Positions 1-11,384 of a stretch of 64,000 nt of DNA are shown piece by piece. A program made the translations under genes and the position numbers. The DNA is from Larix kaempferi. Its lineage: Eukaryota > Streptophyta > Pinopsida > Pinales > Pinaceae. The notes under the pieces are model-generated. The model was not told the DNA's origin, did not search any database, and saw only the letters and a program-made list of their open reading frames with translations. The stretch's first letter is position 1. Every line of letters starts with the position of its first letter. The DNA lies in assembly GCA_027924585.1 (NCBI GenBank), contig BSBM01000190.1:3668501-3732500 (forward strand), given 5' to 3'.

Positions 1-2
1 GA

Positions 3-362
3 TCTCCATTTTCTGTCATTGTATCTACCTTCCACTCTGGGAGAATGTCAATCCCTAGATGGAAGATGCCAACCTTAGAAGTCTTTACTGTAGCCCTCAT
101 TCAAGAAGAGGACAAATTGATTCAAATGGGTGCCATTAAGGCCTCCAAAGATCTAGCTCTTCTAGCTGGAGAATCCAGTAGGACGAATGTGAAAGGGAGG
201 AAAAAAGACAAGGATAAGAAGTCATATAAATCCAAGCTGAATGATAAGTCAAGTCCATCAAAAGGAGCCTCCAACTCCAAGAAGGACAAACATAATAGAT
301 ATGAATGTCCCTACTGCAAGAGAGGATACCATCTTGAGAAAGCTGCATGCACAAGAAAATAG
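3..362 (+). pseudogene. copia gag, C-terminal part with zinc knuckle (family A, copy 1)
   Basis: The reading frame is open from base 3 and is truncated by the window edge. It contains the copia gag block with SIPRWKMPTLEVF and LIQEEDKLIQMG, then a lysine/serine-rich stretch, then a CCHC zinc knuckle, CPYCKRGYHLEKAAC, close to the stop at 360-362. Gag would form the virus-like particle and bind element RNA through the knuckle. The next domain continues in another frame from 347, so there is a frameshift at the knuckle. The parallel copy at 26771-27600 has the same blocks. The element assignment is firm; the protein is not functional. Confidence 0.85.
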
Positions 363-1370
363 ACCTACTAACCAAGCTTCTTGAACATAACAAAATTGCT
401 ATTCCAAAAGATGCAAAGATGTATGATTCTGGAAGTGGATACGATGGTCATGAGGATTTCCATGCATTGATGGCTGGTTTTTCACAATCAAAGGCCCTCC
501 TCATAGATTCTAGAGCCTCCAACAACATGGTTTCCTCTGAAGAATCATTTTCCTCTTTAGATCTCAAAGATGGGCCTACTATTCACATGGGAGACAACTC
601 TCATATCTCTGCCAAAGGATTGGGTACAATACATATGGAGCATGGCAAGTTCAAGAATGTTCTATTCGTTCCCCCCTTGACAGCAAATTTGTTGTCTGTA
701 TATCAGATGAGTCACATTGGATCACCTAAGAAGGTGACTTTTGGTCCCAACACAATTGAGATTATAGAGATCTCTACTGGGAAGACTATAGCGAAAGGGT
801 TTGCAAATCATGCCTCCAAGGCATATGAGTTCTCTCATTTTCTACCCTTCTCTCTTCCTACTCCTTCGGAATCTGATGAAGATTCAAGTGACTCTTCTTC
901 TAATGAAGATGAAGATCAGGATCTTGATGTTGAGATCAAAGTTCAAGAACATTCAGATCTAGAACCAACACATGTTCTCAATCCAGAGCCAGGGCAAATA
1001 TGGGTTCACACAGTCCTTGCACCTACTGAGAACACAGTTGAGGATTCGTTTGATTACAGAACTACCAGACTTCAACATCATGCAAACCTTGCATTGTGCC
1101 ATCTACCTCTCCATGAGAGATGTAGCATGATGGTGGGGTTCTCTCTTCCATCCCTTGGGAAGACTCATCATGATCCATTCGTTCCAGTTGCAGAAAGTAT
1201 TCCTAAAAGACTTGCTTCATCCAATAGATCTTCTACATAGTGGGAGGCACATCAGAAGACTAGATCCAGATCTCGCACCTGCTTTGGCATCCTACAGAGG
1301 ATCAAATTGCCAAGTTTTTTGCAAAAAGTTTTCACTAATGAAAGCTTATTTCTTTTCTACTTAGTATGAT
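347..1370 (+). pseudogene. copia protease-like domain plus RT/RNase H remnants (family A, copy 1)
   Basis: The frame opens at 347 and runs to 1240. It has the protease active-site region in the degraded form LIDSRASNNMVSS (the copia consensus has DSGAS) and then the block HGKFKNVLFVPPLTANLLSV, typical of the protease to integrase transition. An acidic stretch rich in Asp, Glu and Ser follows (about residues 170-200). From about 1165 the text PFVPVAES matches the start of copia RT seen more fully at 29040. From about 1285 the text EDQIAKFFAKS matches the RNase H tail. Integrase and most of RT are missing. The same joins exist in the copy at 27700-29247. Confidence 0.75.
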
Positions 1371-1520
1371 GGTTCTTGAGTTATTTACTATTATTTTGAG
1401 GGGGGGTATTTTTCCCACGAGGTTTTCCCCATTTTTTTGGTTTATGGACATTTCTTATTTTGTCATTTATTTGATTGTATGGGTGACCTTTGGTCCTAGT
1501 TACTAGGGCCCAGGATGGAT

Positions 1521-1549
1521 TAAGGGGGGGTGTTAGGATTTTCCTAACA
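1521..1549 (+). repeat. Polypurine tract and LTR stub with perfect inverted repeat
   Basis: A purine run (TAAGGGGGGG, 1521-1530) is followed directly by TGTTAGGA, the expected start of a copia 3' LTR. Only 3 bases later comes TCCTAACA (1542-1549), the exact reverse complement. So TGTTAGGATTTTCCTAACA looks like both LTR termini joined with nothing between them. The matching LTR of copy 2 at 29411 is 656 bp long, so the LTR here is deleted or interrupted. Beyond 1550 the sequence belongs to a minus-strand copia RT relic. Confidence 0.6.
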
Positions 1550-1552
1550 CAC

Positions 1553-1915
1553 ATGCTTTCAATCATCCATGCCAAAGGATCAAAGAAAATCAAGTGAATA
1601 TTTCTATTGAAAAAAGGAGATCCCTTTTAAAACTTCAAGAACCCACATACCAAGAAAATAATGTGAAGGACCAAGAGGTATAATATCAATTTTCTCCTTA
1701 ATTTGTGTTGAATAGTTTGAATCATGGATGTATAATTACTTGTGAGAATTAAATCATCCACATAATGAATCAAAATCAAGATATCTACACCCAAACTCTT
1801 AGTGTAAAATGTAGCATTAGAATGACAATGATTGAATCCTAAAAGGAAAAAAAAATCCATATTCTCATACAAAATTTGGGGATCTTGTTTGAGACCATAT
1901 AGTGAAAATTAGAGC
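1553..1915 (-). pseudogene. Ty1/copia reverse transcriptase fragment
   Basis: On the minus strand this encodes part of a copia RT. It has SLYGLKQ near 1900, then an open frame (1627-1872) with LGFNHCHSNATFYTK and the catalytic block LILIHYVDDLILTSN, where YVDD holds two of the catalytic aspartates. Downstream pieces in other frames resemble the LHYFLG region and the KACV end of RT. About 120 codons survive, with at least one frameshift. No LTR, integrase or RNase H of this element is visible beside it, so it is a lone fragment unrelated in orientation to the plus-strand element on its left. Confidence 0.8.
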
Positions 1916-2911
1916 TTGCAAAAAATTAAAGGATCCTACACAGAACCATGTTGGAATATTTAATGATGACTTGTGAGGTGTTGTTGGTTATATCTCTCAA
2001 AGAAGGTGTTGGTCCCCATAGACAAATCAGGTTGAAATGATGTATGCTTGGGCAAGATAGAAGTCAATTATTTAGAGATATTAGAGCTATATATCTTTAA
2101 GAAATTTGTTTTGGATACATTATTTTGAAATTTCTTAATCGGATTAGGTTATGTACAACATTAATAGATGTAAAGGCATTTTTCAAAGGAAATTCACAGA
2201 ATGCTTCAGAATATATGAATGGATGAAAGTGAATTTTAACAGATGGAAGGCTATATTTATTCAACAAGTGACTATTAAGGACAAATTTCTTGAATCTAGG
2301 TAAACTTTGAACATACTGAAGCTTTAGGATGAAGCATTTCAACAATTCTTATAGATTTGTAAAGAAAAAACACAAGGAATGAAAGTAATGCAACCATATT
2401 TTACATGCACAACATAGGTACGAAACTCCTTACAATTATGAATCAGATATAAAATATTTAAAAGATATAACATAGGCATACATTTATGAATCTCTGGCAG
2501 ATCTTTTATCTCCAAATATCATGAACATCAATGATATCATAATGGAATTGAACACTGCATCAATTTTCTATTAATCTCATGGATATTTACATAGAAAACA
2601 TAGTGGAATAACAATGGACACACTGAAGAGAGGGAAAAACATCTCTCTGAAAAATTGATGTGTCTTTAATATCTTACATAACCAAAATTACATAGGCTCC
2701 TCCTGTGACTCGACTCTACAAAACTTAGACAAATAAATTCTCTACTAAAATTTCCAGCCATTAACACTGATTACAATTCATTTTATATAGAGTTTGGAAG
2801 TAACCAAATTCAGTTTCTTACACTCTAACATAAAAGTAAATAGAAGTCAAATTATTTACAAAAGATTTTTTACAATTATCTTTTCCAACATCTAATGTTG
2901 AACTTGACATT
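1916..2911. other. AT-rich stretch without recognised gene
   Basis: There are short ORFs on both strands but no motif I recognise. The sequence lies between the copia RT fragment and the end of the large minus-strand ORF, and could be the 3' untranslated part of the element carrying that ORF. I saw no clear LTR boundary, purine tract or primer site. Confidence 0.4.
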
Positions 2912-5900
2912 TTAACTCCTTTTGTTGGAAGTCTTCTTTTTACCCCTCATATACAAATTTGGTTGTCTTGAAGGCTGTCCTATGGGCCCCACTGGAGGGC
3001 TGCTAACTTGGTTCATGGGGTGCATCATTTGAATATTAAATTTACTTGTATGTGTCATAAATGAGATGGGAGGTGGATGGTTCACAAATGTGATTGGTAC
3101 CTGAGCTGATGATTATGTTGATGACTTATCAAACTGTGCACTTGAACGTTTGCTTGATGACTATACTAGAGGTTATGTTGTTGATGCTATGGGTGGAAAC
3201 ACATGCTTATGGTATTGGATGACCATTGGCCATTCCCTCCCCAAAGGATGTTTATGGGATTTTAGATATTCTAAGGAAATATCAACATTAGTATATTTCT
3301 CATATGAGATCGGCTCCAATATCTTGGCAGTATTCTTCAATCCCACCCATATCTCAAAACAATTTTTTATTCTTTCAACTGCTTGTTGTCCTTCTATTTC
3401 CCCTTCCAATGGATATAGATGGAAATCATATTTATTTTGATTAAGATTCTCTTTGTAAGTATATTTAGGGTAAGCATCTCCATTGCCATCACATGGGGAA
3501 GACATTCCTAAATTTAGTACATATTTGAATAGAGCTTTAAAAGAACTTATTTCATTAGTCAGTGGTTTGACATTATCCTTCATTCTAAAAACATAGATAT
3601 GTTTCATAATCACTGATCTTGCTATTTTAATCATCTGAGTCCTACTGTCAGTGCCCTTTTCAGCCAATTTATTTTCCACGGACTTTATTTTTGCATTATT
3701 CTGAGTGGCCATATCTAATTCATCTTGGATAACCACAAAGTAGTCCCACTTTTCCATGAACCACTCCTCAATATTTTCCCAATTAGCTTGTGTTATTCTT
3801 CTCAGTAATTGTTCTCCTTGAACATTGGTCTGGAGAGAGTTTATTTGACTCTTTAGATCTCCCACTTCTCTCTCCAATTCTGTAATATCATCTTCTTTCT
3901 TACTCACTTCATTTTCCAGTTCAAGGATTCTATTATCCTATGTTTCCAAATGATTTTGGGCTTCATCAAGTTTACCTTTTAGGTCATTGTATTACTCAAT
4001 AGGTTGAGGACTTGACCTCCAATTTCAATGTTCTTCTTCCATTGCATCTATATCAATAGTCTCTAAAGGAGCAGCCTGTAGTTCACTTGTAGCCTCTGCC
4101 ATATTTAGTGATGCAAACTGACTTTCTACTACTTATGTTGCACTTGATGCTTTTGTTATACCTATTGTAGGATGACTCTCCATTGGAACTACAAGGATTG
4201 GTATTGTGGGATGAATATTTGCTTGAATTGCAAGAGTTGAGGTTGTATTATTCTCCTTAGTGGATACTTTAGTTGTTGCTAACTTCAAATTTGAAATTTT
4301 CTAGTGTAGATTATCATTTTTCTCCTTCTTTCCTCAGATAACTGTTGGAACTCTATCATGCTAGCATAAATTATCTCATTTTCCTCATGTGCCTATTTCA
4401 ATTCTCCAGTCTATATTGGATCTATTGTGGGCATCTTTAATTTATTTTTCAGTGTGGCTATCTCATTGACCTTTTCTTCCATGATTGATCTAATCTAAGA
4501 TACATCAGAGGGATCAATTGCTAATGCCACCAATTTTGATTCCAATGAGTTGATGGTGATTTGTTTGGACCTAGTAGTCCATTTTTTTTATATTATATAG
4601 TTTTTCAAACTTTTTGAGAGCCAATCTGAGATTTTTTCTCTCTTCTCTAATTTAAAAATTTCCGTAGACATCATATTACTACTTTACTTATAAAAATCCA
4701 TTTTATCAATCCTATTGAACTATTTAAAATTCACATTATGTTTGTTTTCTACCTAATCACTTAGCTAGAATGGATTATCCACTTTAGGTTCCAAGACATA
4801 AAATATTAGTGTGTCTTGTTGGTGGTATTCCACTGATATCAATCTCCTTCTGTTGCTGGGAGGTATTGTCTCAGTTCTTTCACCATCTTCATTCCTTTCT
4901 CCCTTACATTCTTGTAACCAACCTGAAGATCTGTCCTTAAAGGGACTAGTTCTGTTGATGAAGAACCTTGTATCTTTTGAGTAATGGTAAACTCAATAGA
5001 AGGATAGTTGGCATACTGAATTTGGGGATTTCTTGGAAAGTATGGATTTTTTCTCAGCTCAGTGATTTCCCTAGGCATCTCGACTTATTCTGACTCTGCT
5101 ATTTTCACTAGTGATTGTTCATCACCAGTTGTTGTTGTTTTGGCCCTTTTGGGGTCTGGGACCCGCTGGTCTTGATCAATATAAATCTCTTCGGATTTGT
5201 TAGCTTCCCTCTCTTGTCCAATCAACTGGTGTTTCCTTTCGTCTTCTTAAAAAATATTAATGGCCTCCTAGACTTCTTCCCAAGATTCTTTGTTTGCTAA
5301 TCTTTCCCAAAGAGGTATGGTTGGGCATACATATGATGATTTTTTATTTTCAAGCCTTAGTTTAGATACAACTTGATGTGGATCATATGTAGCTCTTTCA
5401 TCATTTTCAAGATTCAACTGAGTCGGGTATTCTTATACATACTGGGGAGCATTTATCCGTCTTATGATAAGAGGTGCCACTTCTTGTGGCAATAAAAATG
5501 ACCTAGTCTGTCTGAAGTGTTTGAAGTGTAATTTATCTGAGCCCATCTTCTGTTTGACAAATTCCATTGCAAATATTTTAGGTTTAAGGAAGGTATGCAA
5601 CCTGTATGGCTCTTCCTCAAAGCCATATACCCTGATAATTGTGTGATATTCATATAAAAACCAATCACCCACCTGGATCTCTGAGGTGAATTGAAGATGT
5701 TTCTTATTGTCTGGTAGCATTCTGGGAGGGGAGCTATCATGTATCAGACGGTATGCAACTTTCATTACTTTATCTGTGAATTCTGAAAAATTTGAGTTGT
5801 ATGTTGTCCTGAGTCCCAAGTCAATCCACTCATAGATTGGAATCTATATTCCTTAATCATATGTGGCTCCCAGGACCAAGTGGTTGAAGCTTTCAAAATT

Positions 5901-6030
5901 TTGATAAAAGAACATGAAAAATAAGTACGATGGGAACCTAAAATACTCAATTGTAAGAAATTCCTCCTATTTTTCATAAATCTTATCAAATAGGTAGGTA
6001 CGAACGTCAAAGTGAGAGGGGTTTCTACTA
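2912..6030 (-). pseudogene. Large uncharacterised ORF (about 1000 codons, degraded)
   Basis: Reading the minus strand from about 6030 down to a TAA at 2912 gives a long coding-like text broken by many single stops. The N-terminal part (6010-5433) looks globular, with blocks such as FDVRTYLFDKIYEK, FLTIEYFRFPSYLFFMFF and EIQVGDWFLYEYHTI. The middle (about 5080-3700) is charged and coiled-coil-like, e.g. ITELEREVGDLKSQIN. The longest uninterrupted part is 3907-3173 (244 residues). The C-terminus is basic (MRGKKKTSNKRS). Most internal stops read as changed Gln codons. I recognise no domain. It lies on the same strand as, and downstream of, the integrase of gypsy element B, so it may be an extra retrotransposon ORF. 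A captured host gene is the alternative. Confidence 0.55.
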
Positions 6031-6427
6031 GGTTCAGTGGTCAATCAGTCAATTTAGGGTAACTTTTGCCAAATTAGGGCTAACTTACGAAATTAGGGAT
6101 TTACTAAATTAATGGAATAAATAAGGATTTTAGTAACAATGCTAGATAATAGTGACAAAACGATACCCGACTGACAGCTAGAGGATGATTTGGACTGTTT
6201 AGTGTTGACTTAGACCATATAGGCTTCGCACAAGGTTGACCTGGTACGCTAGTTGTCGAGAGCATGATTCTTTGGGATAAAATGATCTAGTAATATTTTA
6301 AAATAGGGCAAAAACAATTATCCCTTTTGTAAAATACACTTTACATGTATGAAAATGAGGTGGAGGGAAAAAAACGGTAACGGGGGCCTATATGACAAGT
6401 GGAAGGTGGGATGAAGGGTGAGATGGA
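6031..6427. other. Non-coding flank between large ORF and solo LTR
   Basis: No gene is seen. With 7861-8650 it forms about 1.2 kb separating the integrase end of gypsy B from the large ORF once the solo LTR is removed. It could be the 3' LTR or an untranslated spacer of that element. I found no second copy in the window to test this. Confidence 0.4.
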
Positions 6428-6432
6428 TAGCA

Positions 6433-7855
6433 TGTAATACCCCCAGTTTTGACTTGGAATGTGTTTAATCAAAATTATGTAAATGATGTAAATATGCTAG
6501 AATGTATTCCTAGTGTGGAGCTCAAGGCCAAAGCCCAACTAGTGAATGGGTAGGCATGTATGACGTATATATTTTTATTTGGACCATATGGTTGTCTTAC
6601 CATGGAAATTCGAAATGTATGTAAATATTATGTTGGAAATTAATAAAATGGTCCAATATGGATGTGTAAAGAGAATTATAGGGTCTATGATTCCATTAGA
6701 TGGGAAGAGGATGGGGGCCTATGGTGAAACCGAATCCTATGCTGCCATGTGTCAACCTTGGAACTCATTCAGAATCTTCCATGTGCCTTAAATAAGCCAA
6801 TTAACTTCTCTTGAATATTTAATCCAATCATTGAATGCATGTGGGAGGTTGGTGGGGAAAATCATCTCATGTATTTATTGAAGCATGGGGGTTGTGACAG
6901 TTACGTTAGCTATCAACTGTCCTATTTCTTCTATGGTCAGAATATATGTTAGTTTTGTTTTCACCTTACCTCATATCATTGGATTCAACACTCTTTTGAT
7001 CACTCTCTCATACTCTCATGCATGTTTCTACACTACATAGAATTTTACATTGTTGTTCATGACTATTACTAGTCTGTGCTTAACTCAAAAATTGGATTTG
7101 GAAGACATAGTTGCATTTTTGGAAGGGAAATAGATGGTTGTAGGTGAGCATGGAGGTGAGGAAAGCTAGGAACCTTTACCCAATTTTTTTTTCTACTTTG
7201 GATGCTTGAGAATACATGGACTAACATTGTAGGAGGTTCTCCATTAGTATACATCATGTTGGACCCTTACTGCACACATTGGTAAGCATTGTAAGGGTTG
7301 GATTTCCTAAGGGAACCATGGATCAGTGAAGGGAAATGCCTTCCTTGTGTTGTGTGGGGCAGGTGGAAGGAGTGCCATGGCTATGATGACTTACTGAGAC
7401 CCATGTAGAACTCTAGTTGAGATTTTGGTTAAGCATAGAAATGGGTTGTGTGGGATGAGAGATAGAAGCCTATAGGTATTCCCTTCGCCTTGGTGGCCTC
7501 ATAGCCTAGCTTGGGGCTGGCCTCTTAGTAGAAAGAGCATATGTTGGATAGAGTGGCTATGGCTAGGTGGTAAACCGCTCTCACATAGCTAGTTTCTTGG
7601 ATCTTCTTCGTTTAAAGATAAGTATTCTTATGTATTTGATGTGCCATGTTTTTATTTGTATTCATGTGATCATTACACCTATAATTTAATTGTATGTGTG
7701 TGGATCAATTCAATTTCTATTTTGTGTTTTATTGCATGTCTGCACATGCATTTGGTTGTATGAATTCATAATTGTGGCTATGGGACAAACTTTTGAGGCC
7801 CCGATTCAGTTAATGTCCCCTCCTGCTGGTCAGAAAGAGGGATGGGGACGTGACA
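6433..7855 (+). mobile_element. Solo LTR of a Ty3/gypsy (Del/Tekay-like) element
   Basis: The block begins TGTAATACCCCC and ends GGGACGTGACA. This fits the TG...CA rule and resembles the TGTAA-ACCCC starts of plant Del/Tekay chromovirus LTRs. It is flanked by a 5-bp target duplication, TAGCA at 6428-6432 and TAGCG at 7856-7860, with one transition. There is no primer-binding site or pol on either side, so it is best read as a solo LTR left by LTR-LTR recombination. Length is 1423 bp. The ORFs inside are short and look accidental. The family assignment rests on the termini only. Confidence 0.65.
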
Positions 7856-7860
7856 TAGCG

Positions 7861-8650
7861 GGAGTGATATGACCCACATGATAAATGACATGCGGGGAGA
7901 CGAGCTAAGTTGGAAAGAGGGATGAACCGTAAAGTGCTTTTGAAAAGCTAGCAGATACCACTTATGGTTTACCATAGTGGTAATGCACCGATGATTGGTG
8001 GTTTAGGAAAACTGTGCTCAATGAGGCACGACCAATTACCGAGGAGAACATGTACTTGCCAATTTTGGGGAAAACGCGCACCCAAGGCAAATTTTTAATT
8101 TTTGCAACTTATCGACATGATTTTGATTTGAGTCATTGATCTAGATCAAGTGACGATGAAATTTCATGTGCACTTCCTCCCCTTATCTTCCCTGCATTTT
8201 ATGGGCATGTGTGATCTGTGGGCCATTGGATCTTCTTGGATCTAATGGCTTCCAGACATTCGAATTGTAGCGCCCATCTTGAGGCCCTCGGGTTCTAGCC
8301 ATTGGTTATATTTAGTCTTCCTTTATCATTCCTTAAAATTTCTTATCTCTCCAAGGATGAAAAATGAAGAAAAGGTGTTATTCTTGACATTTCCATAGGA
8401 TATTTTCCTCAAGAAAACTCCAAGTACTAACATCGGCTCCATGGGGATGGAGGTATTCTCTGTAGGACTCTGACTATAGTAGGATTGTGTCCTTTTCCAT
8501 TGGGCTATGGGGTCTTCTTCTTCGATGAGGTGTTGATCACATTGAATCAAAAATTTTAGCTCAACAATTTATTTATTTACACTGAGATGGAAATAATAGG
8601 AATTAAAGTACTGTAAATGGAAGAAAAACAGTATAAAAAGAGTACTAATA
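7861..8650. other. Non-coding 3' flank of gypsy element B
   Basis: No recognised gene. A 74-codon minus ORF (8326-8550) has no recognised motif. The region follows the integrase C-terminus of gypsy B on the minus strand and may include its 3' untranslated region or LTR. No purine tract is clear. Confidence 0.4.
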
Positions 8651-9870
8651 TACTATGTACAATAGCTTTTGGAACCTGATTTTAGTACAAAAAAAATATT
8701 TTCATAATCCTACCATTGACAACAACTTCTATCAATTCCCCTTCCAGTTCATGAAGCTTGTAGGTGTTGTCTTCCAGCATTTTAGTAATGATGTAGGGGC
8801 CTATCTAGAGGTTTTCAAACTTGCCATGCTTCCCTCTATATTCCCTTCTTACATCCCACTTCAGGACTAAATATCCTGGGTGGAGATCCCTTTCCAAATA
8901 TCTTATGTCAAAGTTCTTTTTAATCTTTCTCTGGTGTTCCTATAGTTTTACATTTACCTGCTCTATTTCCTACTGAAGCTCTATTAATTCAATATATATT
9001 CTCCTTACCATGTTGTTTGGTTCTGATGTTTCATGCTAGATTAACTTGACTACTGATAACCCCAATTGAATAGGTAGTACTGCTTTTGTTCCATACACCA
9101 ACTAAAAAGGAGATGTGCCAATTGATCTTTCGATACTTATTTATTCTATCAGCCCACAATGCATATATGATATTTACATCCTAGGCATTTTTGTTGTCTA
9201 TCATCATATTTTTAATATTCCTCAACAAGATTTTGTTGGATGACCAGCAAAACCATTCCCTTGAGGATAATAAGTAGCGGAATGACCCAATTCAAAATTA
9301 TACTTTAGAAAACAATCAACCATTTTAACATATCTGAAGGCAAGAGCATTGTCATTAATAATCTTCCTTTGGCATCTAAACCTTGAAAATATGTTTTCCT
9401 CCAAGAATTTCATGATCACATTTTCATTTTCCAATCTAGTGGAGATGGATTCTACCCACTTTCTTAAATAATCAGTAGTAGTCAAAATCCATATGTGCTG
9501 GTTGTTGGAGTTAGGATTTATTTCTGCAATGAAATCCAAACCCCACTATTGGAATCGTGTTGATGTAATGATAGGCTTTAGGGGCAGAGGTTTTAATTTA
9601 TGTTTCCCTACAAACATCTGACATTCTACACATTCTCTCACAATATGGTTATTATTAGCAAAAAATTTTGGCCAATAATATCCATCCCTCAACACTTTGT
9701 ATGTTGTGGCTCTCCAAGCATGATGACCTCCACATACTCATTTATGAAATTATGTGATGATGCCTTATGTTTCCTCCTCAATTACACAATTCAACGATAT
9801 CCATTGAGGATATTTCTAGTACAAATATTCATACAATATGAAATATTTAACTAGCTATAAGTTTAGAGAC
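8651..9870 (-). pseudogene. Gypsy B integrase (degraded)
   Basis: On the minus strand the zinc-binding region comes first (about 9800-9600): GGHHAWRATT, then RECVECQMF supplying the CxxC pair. The catalytic core follows, open at 9539-9222, with MDFIAEINPNSNN, LTTTDYLRKWVE (first Asp) and KIINDNALAF (second Asp). The expected Glu after QGNG is lost: the text reads NGFAGH where NGLAE is usual. The C-terminal part, in pieces to about 8660, includes SPFQLVYGTKAVLP and GPYIITKMLEDNTYKLH. Stops and shifts break the frame. Integrase would insert element DNA into the nucleus; this copy cannot. It follows RT and RNase H of the same element. Confidence 0.85.
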
Positions 9871-9937
9871 CTTTCTTCTGGTTTTGTTAGATAATCAAGC
9901 ATTTTAAATTCACCAAATAGTAAAAAATGTTTCGATA

Positions 9938-10525
9938 CTAGTCATATTCTTCAAATTTTCTATTTACTTTCATTGTGTCACTTTGAGAATCTTGAATATA
10001 TTTTATCCATTCTTTTTTTGTCAATTCTGAAATCAAATTCAAGTCTAATGCTTCACAATTCGACTCATCCAACAACTTAGACAATCCCTGGCCTTTAAAC
10101 ATCTTAGTCGGTTTGATTTCTAAATCATACTCCTGGATTTTAGCAATCCATTTGCCTCTTTTTCCTTCATTATTAGTTTGACACCAAATATATTTAATTT
10201 TTCTATGGGAAACATATGCAATTATTTGATAATGTAAAACATAACATCTGAAAGATTTCAAAGCCATAACCACTACATATGCTTTTTTCTCCATGAGATT
10301 GTATTTCAATTCAGCATCTCTTAGAGATTTATTGAAAAAGGCCATGGGCTTTTCATGTACATCACAGTTCTTTTGCAAAATAACAACTGCAATTGTGTGA
10401 GAGGAAGTAAAAGAAAATATCAAGAAAGGTTTTGTATAATCAGGACTAATCAGCACTAGTGTTTCCCCAATGGATTTCTTCAATGCTTCATTTTCTTCTT
10501 TATTCCATTTAACATCATTACTCAT
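9938..10525 (-). pseudogene. Gypsy B RNase H domain (standard gypsy position)
   Basis: The minus frame of 195 codons continues from the RT. It starts with the connection text KWNKEENEALKKSI, then LVLISPDYTKPFLIFSF, then HEKPMAFFNKSLRDAELKYNLMEKKAY, the usual RNase H block with its Glu. After that comes LEIKPTKMFKGQGLSKL, the link to integrase. The first catalytic Asp of the canonical SDAS motif is replaced (FSFTSSHT), which is also usual in relatives of this lineage. The domain would remove the RNA template. A second RNase H-like domain lies upstream of RT in this element (30430-31000). Confidence 0.85.
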
Positions 10526-11384
10526 TACCTATTTTGAGCATGTTGGTGATAGTTTTAATCAATTTAGCAATATTAGGAATAAATCTCCTCAAGACGTTTG
10601 TCCTTCCTATGAATGCCTGTACCTCTTTCTTATTTCTGGGTGGTTCAAGTGTTTGTATGGCTGCCACTCTTTCAGGATCTATCTCCACTCCATCTTTAGA
10701 TACTATGTTCCCTAGCATCTTACGTTCTCTCAAGGCAAAACTAGATTTCTTGGGGTTTAGAGAAAGGCCATATTTTCTACACTTTTTGAAAGTCTACTTT
10801 AAATAAGACAGATGTTCTTCATCAGTCTTAGAGAATACAGTCATATCATCTAGATACATAACTATGAATTTGTCTCTTTCTCCAATAAATGCTATGTCCA
10901 TAGCACATTGGAAAGTTGCACCTGCATTCATTAACCCAAACGGAATCTTATCATACATAAAAGTTCCCCAGGGAGTGGTAAAAGTTGTTTTTTACCTGTC
11001 TTCTTTACTCATGGCCACTTGATTATACCTTGAAAATCCATCCATCATAGATATAATGTCCACTTCAACAACTTTCTGTATAATTTGATCCATCTTGGGA
11101 AAAGGATAATTTCCCTTGAGAGAACACTTGTTGAGATTCCTGAAGTCAACACAACCTTATTTCTCCACTCTTTTTCCTTTGAAGGACCAAATTAGCAACC
11201 CATTCGGAGCATCTAAGAGGAATTATTATTTTAGCATCTAGTAATTTCCTCACTTCCCTTTCTCTAATGGGTATCAAAATAGGATTTGTTTGCCTGAGTT
11301 TATGCCTGAAAGGTTTTTTTTCCAGGATTCGAAGGGATCTTATGATCAATTATTGAAGTGTCATAGGTTCTAAGGTCTTCATAC
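10518..11384 (-). pseudogene. Gypsy B reverse transcriptase, main part
   Basis: The minus strand encodes most of a Ty3/gypsy RT: RREVRKLLDAKII-type text (EREVRKLLDAKIIIPLR), SEWVANLVLQRKKSGEIRLC, MMDGFSRYNQV, TTFTTPWGTFMYDKIPFGL, NAGATFQCAM, the catalytic MYLDDMTVFSK, and LSLNPKKSSFALRERKMLG. It ends with EVQAFIGRTNVLRRFIPN. Stops occur near 11143, 10989 and 10802. The first codons of this RT (DVFAWIYED) are on the other side of copia element A at 30067-30120. Reading TTATG once across the join restores the frame, so this RT was split by that insertion. Confidence 0.92.
11380..11384. repeat. Target-site duplication, left copy, of copia A
   Basis: CATAC directly precedes the 5' LTR. The right copy at 30067-30071 is CATAA, one base different. 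Removing the element plus one copy rejoins the RT frame of gypsy B. Confidence 0.8.

Larger units (their letters stand above)
1..1549 (+). mobile_element. 3' part of a short Ty1/copia element (family A, copy 1)
   Basis: This is the 3' end of a copia element that enters from the left edge of the window. In order it shows a gag tail with a zinc knuckle, a protease-like domain, small RT and RNase H remnants, a purine tract and the first bases of an LTR. The order and the protein match the second copy at 26617-29410, where the whole element can be seen with both LTRs. No integrase and no complete RT lie between protease and purine tract in either copy, so the family is a non-autonomous deletion derivative. 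The 5' part lies outside the window. Confidence 0.85.
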
